From: Proteromonas lacertae | Lineage: Eukaryota; Sar; Bigyra; Opalinata; Proteromonadidae | Assembly: GCA_002245135.1 (NCBI GenBank) | Contig: NGBS01000603.1 | Span: forward strand, 78,980 to 142,979 | Length of the DNA stretch: 64,000 bases | Reading direction: 5' to 3' | Part shown: piece after piece, positions 33,962 to 45,814 of the stretch | How positions within the stretch are numbered: position 1 is the first letter of the stretch | How the letters are laid out: each line of letters starts with the position of its first letter | Program-made: the position numbers and the translations under genes | Notes under the pieces: generated by a model | What the model was told of the DNA's origin: nothing | The model's database searches: none | Seen by the model: only the letters and a program-made list of their open reading frames with translations

Positions 33962-35949
33962 ATGAAATACAGGATAGAAGAATTGGATGAATTGTATCAT
34001 GAAATTGTAAATAATGGTAGTCATGATAGTTGTTGTGTGTTAATTTTAGTTTCAAATGATGTAGATTCACTTTGCGGATGTAAAATATTCACAGTATTAA
34101 TATATAAAAAATAACAGTAAATAGGACCTTCTCAAAAACGATGATATAATGTTTATGATTGAACCAGTTTTTGATGATAATAGTATATCCAGTATTGCTA
34201 GATAAATTTCAATGAAAAAGAAGATGTATAATTCCCTGTAATATAATCATTATTAGATAAGAAGTGTGGTATGTATCAATTGTTGTGGTAATTTGAATAT
34301 TATGAGTGTTTTTAATCCAACAGATGAAATGAAATTTTATGTATTCGACATACATCGACCTTTTGATATTTATAATATACACAATGATGGTGGGATATGT
34401 ATAATAGATGATGGAAGAATAGACGATGTGCCAAATCCAGCATTATTACTACAAAACGAATCACAAGAAGAAGGAGAAGAGGAAGAAGAAGTAGAGGAAA
34501 ATGAAGAAAATTCTGAAGAAAATACTGAGGAAAATTCCCAAGAAAACAGTGAAGAAAACAGTATAAGAGAATCAGAATATGACTCAGAGAATATCACAGA
34601 AACAAATAGAAAAAGAAAAAGAAAGCAAATAGTGAATAAAAGAGAAGAGGTAACTAAAAAGATAAAGTTATATTATCGTGGTGATTATTTTGGTCTACCT
34701 GTCAGTCATATTATGTATTCACTCTGTAAAGAATTATGTTGTGATAATAATGATAATTTATGGTATTGTTTGATAGGAATCACATTTCATTATTTATTTA
34801 ATCATATCAATAGAATAGATTATAATAATTTGGTTGAATGTTATAAAAGTGAAGTTTTAGATAAGAATGGATATGAATCAGAAGGTTCTTCTTCTTCTTC
34901 TACATTATCACCAACTTCAATAATTACAAGGAAAATAGAAAATGGAAAGATTGAATATATTGATGAGTTGAATTTTGGACTATACAGATATTGGAACTTA
35001 TATGAATCAATGAAATATAGTGAATATGTTAGTTGTAAATTGGGAGTGAATGAAAAGAAAGTAGAAGATAATCTTAAAGAATTTTTAGCTAAATCAGGGT
35101 TAAGTTTAAAAGAATGTACTGAAGAATATTCATTTATGTCATTATCAACTAAAAGAGAGATGTTTAATAAAATGAATAATTATATAGGTGAATTTGGATT
35201 AGATGAGTTTAATTATAGCTCTTTTACTCGAATTAGTAATTATAATGAAGAATATGGAGTTAGCTGATTTGGTTTATGGAATAAATGGAATCTTAGAGAA
35301 TTATAAAATTATAAATTCTGATGCTTTTAATAATAGTAGTGTTTTAATGAATATAGATAATAATAATAATAACAATATAATGAGTGAAATGTGGAAAGAA
35401 AAGTTTTATGAAGGTTATAACTTATTATCAATAAATGAAAATAAGAAATTAATTGAAACATTCAGAAAAGGGATAGAAATGAGGAAAAGATTGGAAAGAG
35501 CGATAGTGAAAGTAAATACAGCAATATATGACCAACAGTTATTGAAAAATAGCGGAAAGTTCAGATATATTATATTGAACCAAATTAACAGTGCAGATTT
35601 GAATAATCTAATGACTCCTTGTTGTATTAATGAGTTATCGTCTTATATAACTAATGCTAATCATTGCTTTAAAAGATGGTTGAATAAAAACCAAAAACCG
35701 TTGGTTATATGCTGTCCTCTAAACTGTAGCAGTAAGTATTTAGTTTGCTGTTCAATGTGTAGTGAGAAAGGCCAATTGGAAAGAAATTCAATGGTTCCTG
35801 TTCTTGATAGAATTATCATCACTAATGATACAATTGATTTGACAAAATTGAAAGAGAATGTATATCTGCTTGATATAAGCGACATTGAATTATTTATTGA
35901 ATACTTGCACACAATGAGTAATGAATCAGATAATTTAGAGAATATATAA
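33962..35949 (+). CDS. CDC45: DNA replication factor CDC45
   Basis: CDC45 joins MCM2-7 and GINS to make the CMG replicative helicase. The N-terminus CVLILVSNDVDSLCGCKIF is the DHH-phosphoesterase-like strand. INCCGNLN and YVFDIHRPFDIYNIHND follow and match the family closely. A Glu-rich acidic insert comes next (34.46-34.58 kb), as in other CDC45 proteins, then basic residues and YYRGDYFGLPVSHIMYSLCKEL. Later landmarks are FGLYRYWNLYESMKYSEYV, DLVYGINGILE and the C-terminal ISDIELFIEYL. Exons between 34.1 and 34.26 kb are hard to define. At ~35.25 kb the frame changes by one extra base inside a conserved block. A 28-nt intron there would also restore phase but would remove conserved length. 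Confidence 0.85.
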
Positions 35950-36062
35950 AATTAGTTTTTTTTAATGTTCTTTTATATTTGATATATGTTTCTAACAAGA
36001 TAAATACAAGAAAGTAAAAATACAAAAATATATTCGTTTTGTTTTTCATTTTTGTTTTTTTC

Positions 36063-37215
36063 ATGAAATCTTTCTTTATTGTCGTTCTTTGTTTATCTTG
36101 CGTATTAGGATGTTACAAGTATTGTAATGGGCATGGTAGTTGTGGTCCAAAAGACAAGTGTGAGTGTTATATGGGTTGGGGAGGTGCTGATTGTTCTTTG
36201 AGTATAATAATATAAAATTATTGTTTAAAATAGGAGCATGCCCATACGGAGAAGCTTTAGTTGATATTCCTTTAGGTGATTTAAATCACGATGGAAGTGT
36301 TACAACAGCTTCAGTAAAAACAGAATGGAGACCTAAGTATGGCTTAAGTGAGAATTTAAAAGGATATGTCACAAAGAGCAGAGCTCACAGATATGCTGAA
36401 TGTTCCAACAGTGGAAGTTGTGATAGAACAACTGGTGATTGTGTATGTTATAAAGGATATGAAGGAAGTGCTTGTCAACGTCGTAGTTGTCCTAGTAGTG
36501 TAGAAGGAGTAAGTTGTAGTGGAAATGGTGTTTGTATGAGTAGTACAGCTTATGCTAAAAGAACAAGGTAGTGCTTATTATGGATGGGAATTAGATAAAT
36601 TCTTTACTTGTAAATGTGATGCTGGTTATGAAGGTGTTGATTGTAGTTTAAGACAATGTCCAATGGGTTTAGATCCAGTTGAATATGCTGGTTCAATTGC
36701 TAAATTTGAAGTAAGTATTGCTACAACAGTAGATATTACAAGTAATAGTTATATTTTAGAGTTAAGTTATGATGGTATTTCATATCCCACTCCAACTATT
36801 AGTAAATTTGATTTAAAGTAGAATATGTAATAGTTTTCCAGCTAAAGATACTTATTCTATTTCATCCTATCAAGAAGAAATGAAAAGAGCAATTCAAACA
36901 ATTCCTCCACTTACACAATCATCAATACAAATATCATGTAAGCTGCTAATAATGCAGCTACAAATAACAGTAACAATAGATTCAGTAGATCCACTTAAAT
37001 TCTTAGCTAATTCAGCTGCATTGAAAGTATCAGGAGGAAGTACATCATTTACCAAAAGTTTATCTAAATCAGATGGAACAGAAATCACAGATCCAAAGAC
37101 TATTTCGAAATTATGTTCTGGAAGAGGTTTATGTGATTCAAAGACTGGATTATGTAGTTGTTTCCAAGGTTATTATGGATATGCTTGTGAAAATCAAAGA
37201 ACTATTCAATTGTAG
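36063..37215 (+). CDS. Secreted EGF-like repeat protein
   Basis: Signal peptide [17 protein letters not shown], then an EGF-like module ([15 protein letters not shown]). After one 32-nt intron come [51 protein letters not shown] and [24 protein letters not shown] final module [16 protein letters not shown] closes the protein. The 'C..GY.G.DCS.R.CP.G.DP' pattern is typical of secreted EGF families in stramenopiles and relatives. No membrane anchor follows. Two frame changes, at ~36.56 and ~36.82 kb, each need one base fewer, and both lie at short A runs. They may be assembly errors, or the gene may be degrading. The role is probably surface or matrix, by inference only. Confidence 0.65.
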
Positions 37216-37277
37216 ATAAAAAATAAAATAAAAACACATTAATTTATAAACTCTATTCTAAAATAAAAATATATTGT

Positions 37278-40200
37278 TTATTGTGGATTAAATCCTCTAA
37301 AATATTCATTTTCATTCTTTTCATTCTTCTTCTTTTGATTTATTTCTGTTGATTCATCTCTTCTTGGTGGAATTGGAGGTGGTGAAAAAGATCTTGGTGG
37401 AGGTTGAGATAATTTCTCTCCTTTACCTTCATTAACAATACCAAAATTCAAATTATCAGTTTTTGTTGCAGTGGTTGGAGATCTAGGTGAAGGAGAACTA
37501 TATATTTTTGATTTACTTCTGGTAGGTGTCTTTGCTGGTGGATATGGCTTTTCAAATGGTAATGCATATACTTCTATTCCATCACTGATATCTTCATCTT
37601 CTTCTTCAACATTATCATCATAAACATTATCATTATAACCATTTTTATCACTTTCTTTTATTCTTCTACCTATTGTAGCTGACTTAATATCTCTATAATT
37701 CCTCACTTTCTGTTTTTCATTACCAACACCTCCTCTTGTTTTCCCACTACTAATTCTATTTGGCCTTCTAACTGGTGGTGCACTTGTTGGAACTTCACTT
37801 CTGTATAATTCATACATTGCTATCAATTCTTCTTCTAAATCACTACTCAAAACATCATTATTCACATCTACTTCTTTTGATCTACTACTATATCTTTCTC
37901 TTTCTATTTTATTATCATTTATGGATATTTGACTTTCAGGATAAGACTTTGAATCTTTTGGATTTATCATAATCTTTCCTTTATTGTCATTTTTATCATC
38001 AGATTTCTTCAGTTTTCTATTCTTCTTATAATCATGATTAATTGAAAGATTGGTAAAAGACACTCTATTCTTTAGATTTGGTGGAGGTGTTGGAGTATTG
38101 ATAATAACTTCTCGTGATATTAAACCACTTGGATAAACACGACTAACAAATATATCATCGTCTTTAGTATCATCTTTTGTTAAATTATGAATAGGAGGAA
38201 TAGGAAAATTGATTACTGTACATTCTGCTTTATTCTTTAAACTAACACCAGTTACATTGGGAGATGTACTTCTTGACGAACTGTTTGAATGATTCACAGG
38301 TTGTGGTAAGGAAGCAGGTAAATATGATAAATATACTTTACCCTTTTCATTTGTCAATGGTTGTTGTTTATCTAAAAATTCTTGTGAATTCTTGAAGTTA
38401 GTTGGTAAATTCTCTTTAGGTGGTGAATTGCTTCTTGAATAACTGAAGTAATTGACAGTCCGATATTCAATTCCATCTGTAGGTTCTGGTGACTTAGGTG
38501 GTCTTTTTGGTGGAGAATTTGATCTTGACTTTATTTCTACAGATTCAGTTTGTTGATCAAAATCTTTAAGTAAATCATTAGTTGTATATTCTTCTTCATT
38601 TTTACCATCTTTTTCTGTTATAAAAACTCTATCTTTTGGAGGACTAATTGGACTAACCATTCCATCTTTTCTCATTTCTCTTTCATTATATTCTCCATAG
38701 ATAATACCATTATTATCTTTCCTATAAGATCTATAACTTGGATCTAAATAACCTATGTAATTACATGTTCCTGCTTTATTATCATTCTTTATTATAGCAC
38801 CACTATATACACTTGTAGCACAAGATTGAGGTCTTTTAACTGTTGGAATCATTATGTCTTTATTGTTATTCATTTCTGATTGAGGTCTACCTTCAACATG
38901 TGGTTGTGGTTCAACTATTTCTATTGGCTCAGTATTTGTACCACGACTTATTGTTGTTATTGGTTCTTTTTCTTCTATTTCTTTAGATAATTTCGATCTT
39001 CTATTCTTCACTTCTTTTCCTAATTCACTTCCTTTTATTCCACTTGTAACATTATCATATTTTGATGATCTTCTTTTGTTTTTATCTCCACTTAGTTCTT
39101 CAATTGTCAATAGATATTTCTTATCATCTTCTTCACTAAATTCATCACTATCATTGTCATTATAATTACCAAATCTTGATTCTGGTCTATTTAAATTTGA
39201 TTTTCTAATACTATTTCTCTTTTGAGGTTTAAATGGTGAATTCCTAATAGCTTTTATTGAATCTTCCAAGGTTTTATTCCTCATTTTTTCACATTCATAC
39301 ATTGTATACCAATAATCACTTTGTTTCTTAATAACATTTGGAGCTATAACATTATCAGGAACAACTTTATTTGGTTGATTTCTAATAGATTCTTCTAATT
39401 CATGATATTTTTGATTAGCAAATTCTAATTGATTTCTTAAATGTTCATTCTGCTTTTCATACTCTTCTTCCACATCAATTTCTTCTATTTTCATTGAAGC
39501 TCCTTGTATTCTTAGTTTACTAATATCTATTGCTTCTACTTCCGTACAATACTTCTCTTTTTCTGCGTATTTAATATAGGCATCTCTACTAAGATCTAAA
39601 TATTTATATTTGTTATTATCAAATCTACTTGCATTGAATTTTGAAGGTGATTTCTCTAATATTGAATCAGGTGATGATACTCTTTCACAAGTTACGATAT
39701 TATCAATTCTTCTATCAAATATATACTTACTACTATTCAAGTCTTCTTTAAACATTAAGAATTTTTCATATTGTTGTTTATTATGTTCTATTCTATTCTC
39801 TAAATTCTCAGAATAACTTTCAAGAATGGATCTTAATACCATATTTGATTCACTTATATAACATGGCGGATAATGTGATAATGTAAGTTTTGATTTTCTT
39901 GTGTTTGGATAATTCATAATGTTTTGATTGTCCTTTTCTTTCAATTCTTCAATAAACATCAATTCATTTTCTTCACTTTCTCTGTATATTTCTTCTCTAT
40001 CATTGTATAATAATCTCAATTGATTTAATGTATTGAAATAGATACTTTCTTCTGTATTCTCTTTTTCACTATCTAATTTCTCATTGAACTCTTTATACAG
40101 TTCTTCAATCGCTTTATTGATGATTTTGATTTTATTTATATAATGTCTTCTAGTTGAACCATTTGAACTGGCAGCTTGATAATGTAATTCTTCCAACTGT

Positions 40201-42300
40201 AATAAAAGATTATGTAAAGGTATATAATATGATTCATAAATTGGCATTGTTTCTATATCACAATTCTTCATTTGATAAGAACATATTTCCATGAAATAAT
40301 CAATCATTCTATTAATTCCATTTACTCTTTCATTTTCTCTTAATAATAATTGTTCAAAGTTATAATATGTTATTTCATCTCTATATAAATTCTCTCTTTT
40401 CAGTAATGTATTATACTTTTTTTCTATATCAGAAAACATCTCTAATCTTGTTTGGTACATTCCTATTTCTTCCATTGCTTTCTTCAATCTTTTTGTTAAG
40501 TCTAATATCTGTAATTTATCTTTATTTGCTTCTTCATTCTTCTTTGCTGATGATATTGATCTCATTCTATCTCTTTCTGATTGAGAGATTTTACTTGAAT
40601 TTTCTGCTGCTTTTAATGCTATTTTTAAACCTTCAATTTGTTCTTCATATTCATTTTGTAGTCTTTTTCTTTCTTCTATTAATTTCTTCCTGAAGTAATC
40701 TTCATTATCATTCAAATCTTTCTCCAATTGTCTCATCTTTTCTTCTAATAATTTATACTTTTCATCATGATTCTTTCTTGTAGAAGATGATGATATTTTG
40801 GGTGGTAATCCTTTTGCATTTGCATTTGTATTGGCATTTGTATTCATTACAGAATTACTGGAATTTGGTGTAACTGTATTGGCTGGTGGTTCTTTCTTTT
40901 TATCATTTACTGTTTTATCTTTTCTGTTTCTTCCTCTCATTTGAGCTTGTAATTGGTTAATTGTATTTCTCAATTCTTCAATTAATTTATCTTTTTCTTC
41001 AGAGGCTTTATTCAAATCATTCAATTTCTTTTGTAATAGTATCAAATTAGCTTCACTATCTTCATATATTCTTAACTTATTCTCATATAATTCTTTCAAC
41101 TTCTTTATTGTTTCTTCTAATACTTCAATTCTTTTAGTCATTTTTTCAATCATTCCTAAGAATTTCTTTCTAGAATCATCCAATATATCTCTATAATCTT
41201 CACAAGCTCCTTCGAAACGTCTCTTTTACGTCATTCACTAGTTGAACTCCTAGTTTCTTATTGGCTATTGCATTTTCTCTTAATAGATCTTCTCTTTCTT
41301 TTTGCCATTCCATTTCTTTCATTGCTGTCATATTTCTTTCTTCTTGAATTGCTGAATTTAGTTTCTGTATTTTAAACTGTAAGTCACCTGAATTATTCTC
41401 ATTCTTTATTTGTAAATCATGAGCTTCTACTTGAATTGCTCTTTTTTTCATCCTTTCTTCATCTAATAATCTTTGTAATTCTTCTATTCGTTTTTCATAA
41501 TCCATTTTCTGTTTTTCTTTATCTCTCAAACATACATCCACATATTCGTTTAAATGTCTTTCTGCATTAGATGCTTTGATTCTGTAAAAATTGATTTGTT
41601 CATCAGTAATTTCTTCTTCTGGTTTATCCTCCAAATCTAAGTAATGATTAATCCTTAACCAAGCATCGTGAGGTATTAAGTGTTCTGGATGACTTCTCTT
41701 TTCAAACACTAAACCATGTAAGGAGATATATTCGACATAGAATTTATCTCTATGTATTTCCATTTGACGTATTCGAGTGTCTAATTGATTTCTTAATATA
41801 TCTATTTTTGCTGTTGATTCTTTGTTTAGATCATTGGCTGAGTCTAATTGTGTTTTTAATTGGTCAATTTTCTAGTTTGCGTTAAATATTATAATATATA
41901 CAGCTTTCTTTTCCCTTAGTTTGCCTTTTAGGAATTTAACTTTCTCATTTAATTCATATGAACCGTCTATTGAGTTTAAAACATCTATTCCTAAATTTTC
42001 TCTCAACATGGATCTAATTTCCTTATCTGTGACTGGTTACTGGATCTATTAGCATCTTCTACAGGCATCTCTGGGCTTTCTATAACATATTTGTTTCTGT
42101 TCTTCATATCTCTCAGTTTTAAAACCTAAAATAATATATAAAATGATTTTCTATACAGAGTTTCTTAATTTTTGACTCTGTTTAGCTATCTCTATCTCTA
42201 ATAAACCCATATCTGAAAATATTCCTTTATCTTCTTTCTTATTTGGATGACTCATTAATATATCATAGATTTCCTGGTTGTTTGGACTTGTTTGTGTCAT
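37278..42300 (-). CDS. Large coiled-coil protein with disordered C-terminus
   Basis: Starts MTQTSPNNQEIYD. Short introns lie near 42.15, 42.03 and 41.9 kb, followed by long open exons. The first ~900 residues are mostly heptad coiled coil (VEYISLHGLVFEKRSHPEH is an island, then KIEELQ-type helices, IEVLEETIKKLKELYENKL). The C-terminal third is Ser/Pro/Arg-rich and disordered (SRSNSPPKRPPKSPEP). At ~41.2 kb the frame changes by one base, probably an extra A in an AAAA run. Reading across it gives a continuous coil (FEGACEDYRDILDDS). The length (~1,650 residues) and coil suggest a cytoskeletal, basal-body or flagellar scaffold. No specific family is recognised. Confidence 0.65.
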
Positions 42301-42420
42301 TCTTCACAAAAAAATAAAAAATAACTGTTTTTAAAGAATTAGACCTTTCATAGTGAAAAATACTAAAAACTTCAAAAAACAACGAATATATAATAAAAAT
42401 AATTATTACTTATGCTATGT

Positions 42421-43054
42421 TTAAGGTATATCATCAGGTGTATGTTCAGGAATCTATAAAACAAAAATAAATAGAAAAATCAATACAACAACTTTCATTC
42501 CATCTAATTCACGTGTCAACACAATCTGAGATGCAAGACGAGAACTATTTTTAAAATAGATTAAATATTAGATATTATACTTTGGTGACTTTGGTACATA
42601 ATAAATTTCATCAATAATTTCTTTCTCTTCTTGTTGCATAGGTGGTAATTTTGATAAGTATTCTTTTGGTTATGAAAACTTGACTAGCATTACTTACTGG
42701 ACCTTCACCAAAAAGATCTTCACTCCATCTTGGAGTTCTATTTTTTCTTACTGGTGCTCCAGAATTGCCAAAGTGTGTTCCACCAATTTCAATTTGATTA
42801 TTCATTGCAGTCTGTAAGAGTGTATCACCTACTCTTCCTTTTACAGTTTTCGAACTTCCATCTTCATGTTTAATAAATTGAATTTGGATTCTATATTTTT
42901 AAATATATAAATTCATTCATTATAGCCATACGTGTTATTTAAGTGGGAATCTTGAAAAATACCATAAACAAAAGCTAATCGTTTACAAATGGATGAATAT
43001 ACTTCTGGCAAGTGGTTTAGAATAACCAGTAAGTTTTGTGAATCGAGATAACAT
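42421..43054 (-). CDS. Ferredoxin-fold protein lacking Fe-S cysteines (complex I C1-FDX-like)
   Basis: Six exons. The start MLSRFTKLTGYSKPLAR is a mitochondrial targeting peptide. After splicing, the protein follows the adrenodoxin-type fold: IQIQFIKHEDGSSKTVKGRVGDTLLQTA, then NNQIEIGGTHFGN, YLSKLPPMQQEEKEIIDEI and SRLASQIVLTRELDGMKVVIPE. The loop that normally holds three cluster cysteines has none, and the fourth (GCQ in adrenodoxins) reads ASQ. It therefore cannot bind a normal 2Fe-2S cluster. Clusterless or altered ferredoxin subunits are known as a structural bridge in complex I of plants and ciliates. NDUFA12 lies 120 bp away on the other strand, which fits. The intron near 42.68 kb (GTAATG donor) is less typical. 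Confidence 0.7.
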
Positions 43055-43174
43055 CAAAATCAAAAATAAATACTCAAGCCAAAACTTGTTTGATGGGATA
43101 TTTAAAAATGAATAATCCTATTTAAACTGTTTGATAGTTTTTATAAAGTTTTATTTACTCTATTTCTATTCTAA
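43055..43174. promoter_or_regulatory. Shared divergent promoter of ferredoxin-like and NDUFA12 genes
   Basis: Only 120 bp separate the two start codons, so both transcripts must begin in or next to this AT-rich strip. No specific motif is identified. Confidence 0.45.
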
Positions 43175-43865
43175 ATGATATTACGTCCAGCAACAGGTGT
43201 TGGTTTTTTCCGTGTATATTTAATATCTCTCTATTAAAATGCATTAGACTATTTATTATGGATTACTTCAACATGGTTGGAGAGGTTCTTTAAGACAACT
43301 TTGTCAGATGGGTGAAATGAGAGTAGGAACATTAAGAGGAACTGATGAGTTTGGAAATAGATATTATGAAAACACAAAGTATCAATTTGCTAGAGATAGA
43401 TGGGTTGAATATGCAAATTTATGGCATTATGATATGTCTCAAGTTCCTGCAGCTTGGTATGGATGGCTTGCACACATGACAGATATGGTTCCAGAAGAGC
43501 TAGCTGCTGCTATGAAGAGTGTTCAAACTAATAAAATTGTGGAAAGGAGTGATGCTATATATGATACAAACGTTGGTTTAAGCCAAGAACCATTTATAGA
43601 GAATCAAACATGTATTTTTCATTTTATATCATGAATAGATTTCCGTCCTCGTGGTTACAAAGTTGAAGGTTATAATGACGGTTGGGGTGCTCATCCTGAT
43701 GTTGTAAATAGTCATGATTTAAGAGTAAGTCATCAATTACATCCAGAATTTGAAATGAACGAAGACCAGTTCAGCGAATATGAAGGTAAATTAGGAGATA
43801 TGAAGGATAAGAAGCTGACCACAGGACCACATAAGATATTGACAGATTTAAGTGAAGAAAAGTAA
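43175..43865 (+). CDS. NDUFA12: Complex I accessory subunit NDUFA12 (B17.2)
   Basis: Three exons; the introns are GTATAT...TTAG and GTATTT...ATAG. After splicing, the protein reads GLLQHGWRGSLRQL, then VGTLRGTDEFGNRYYEN, RDRWVEY and VPAAWYGWLAHMTDMVP. These are the core signature of NDUFA12: GTL.G.D..GN.YYE, RW.vY, vP..W..WL..mtD.p. The subunit sits on the peripheral arm of mitochondrial NADH dehydrogenase near the quinone module. The C-terminus is longer than in animals and acidic. It is evidence for a complete respiratory complex I in this organism. Confidence 0.9.
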
Positions 43866-44206
43866 GGTGTTTTTAAACAATGTTTAAAATTATTCTTAAT
43901 TATTATTGTTATTATTATCAGTTTTGTTTTGGATTCTTTTTTAAACTGAAAAGAATATATTGTCATAATAAATCCTTTAATTTAAGGCTGAAGGTTATAC
44001 TCTACATGAGATATGTATAACATAGCAGATATAATGGTTTCAAGATAAAAACAATAAATATTTAACTGCGTTGCATGATGTTTCTTCAAATATGCAAATT
44101 AAATTTTGATGAGGTTTGAACAGATCGTGTTTTATTTATTTTGCGTTATAGATTATAGATCCACGATAATAAATTAAGTCATATAGAAATTTACATTAAT
44201 TGAATC
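43866..44206. other. Intergenic, AT-rich
   Basis: About 340 bp between NDUFA12 and the first RGS gene. I see no open frame of substance and no recognised motif. Confidence 0.4.
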
Positions 44207-45620
44207 ATGATGAACTATAATTCCAACAAGAGCCATTCAAACTTTGAATCTCAAATTAAAAAGAAGAAAGTACAGAAAAAGGAAGAATGGAATCCATATC
44301 AGCCACCACATCTAGTATATATTTATTTTATTTATCGTAAGATCATGAATTCGCGTATGGTTTTAATTCAACAATTAAACATGAATAAAGAATTATTGAG
44401 TCCATATGTATCAGCAAGATCAAATAGAAAACCAAAGACGAAGATCAGGTCTTTACTGTGCCTGGTTACTGAAAAAGAAACAAATACACCAGGAGCGATG
44501 CTTGGTCCATGTCGAACACACATTAAAAAGGATGGTGAAACCCAAACTGATAAAGAAGATTTCGAACGTAAAAGGTCATTTATTAAACAAATTACACCAA
44601 GGAATGTTCGAGAAGCAAGAGAAAAGGAAGGAAGACTTGACGATTTTGCAGGTGAATTTGTACATAATTTAATCCCTGAAGTACTAGAAGAAATATACAT
44701 TGAAAAAATAGATAAAATAGCCAAAATCACAATAGAAAATATAATACACAAATTAGAAGAAGAAGAAATTGATGAAGCAATTAAAATAGTTGTACCAGCC
44801 TGTATAGATTCACTAATGACAGAAGTAATACAAATCCAAGAAGAAGAAGCTGCAGAAGCAGAAGCAGCTGAGTTAAAAAGATTAGAAGAAATCGATGATT
44901 TACCAGGAAGAATAGTGAAAAGTATAGCAGGAATAGATATTTCTCATTATGTAAACGTTGGCGATTTTTCACCAATGACTCCAATTACAGAAAGAGATGA
45001 CTATGCGGATATGCAACCGAATGATATTCTTAAAGATCCAATCACAAGAGCATTTCTAAAAGCATATTTAATAAAGTGCTATCAAGAAGAATCAATAGTA
45101 TTTTGGGAGATTGTACATGAATTAAAGGATATTTCGAATAGAATTACTAAAAAGGAGAGGAAGAGATATTGTAAAGAGATATATGATACTTTTATTAGTG
45201 ATGGTTCGAAAATGGAGATTAATATAAATAGTGACATGAAGAATAGAATAAAAGAAACGTTGAAAAGAAATGGTGATGATGCTTCTATGTTTGATGATGC
45301 TGAAGATGAGATGGCAAAGTTGATTATTGCTAATAATTTCAATGATTTCAAGAAATCTGATTTTCATAAGAAATCAAGGGCAATTCAAAAATGGTTTTCT
45401 ATATTTCCAAAGTTTGATAATGATTTGAGTATTGCAATAGCTGAATCAATCAGTTATAGTCGTAGAACTGCATATATTGGACAATATTGTATATCTATTC
45501 ATTATTCTGTTTTCTATTATTATAGTCCCTCCTCCAAAGGATGTTGTATCTGAAACAAACAGAATTAGAAAGTTGATGGCTAGTTTGATGAGTTTCTTTG
45601 AAGATTTGTTTGGAGCGTAA
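44207..45620 (+). CDS. RGS-domain protein, copy 1
   Basis: Start MMNYNSNKSH; introns lie at 44.31 and 45.49 kb. The N-terminal third is basic and disordered with a GETQTD motif shared with the next two genes. A Glu-rich helical region follows. The RGS box (~45.03-45.43 kb) is clear: LKDPITRAFLKAYLIKCYQEESIVFWEIV, then RYCKEIYDTFI, GSKMEIN and DDAEDEMAKLIIANNFNDF. RGS domains speed GTP hydrolysis on G-alpha subunits and so end GPCR signals. After the box comes a conserved tail (RRTAYIGQY, then PPPKDVV) that is interrupted at the same codon by an intron in all three copies. The C-terminus is FFEDLFGA. Confidence 0.9.
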
Positions 45621-45814
45621 ATTAATTATTATAATTAATATCTATTATACTGTATTCTTATCTATTGCTACATATATTTAATTTTGAAAAAAAAGAGCAC
45701 GATCTGAGTTCAGTTATAAGTTTTGTTATTTTATCAAAAATATTCTCGTCCTTCGATATTTTACCAATTAACAAAACAAATATATAATATTTAGACTTAT
45801 ATTTTTACTTATAA

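Noticed and set aside
37775-40693. Several open frames on the plus strand inside the coiled-coil gene
   Set aside because: They are hydrophobic, Leu/Ile/Phe/Ser-rich shadows of Glu/Lys/Asn codons on the minus strand, with no domain and no splice structure.
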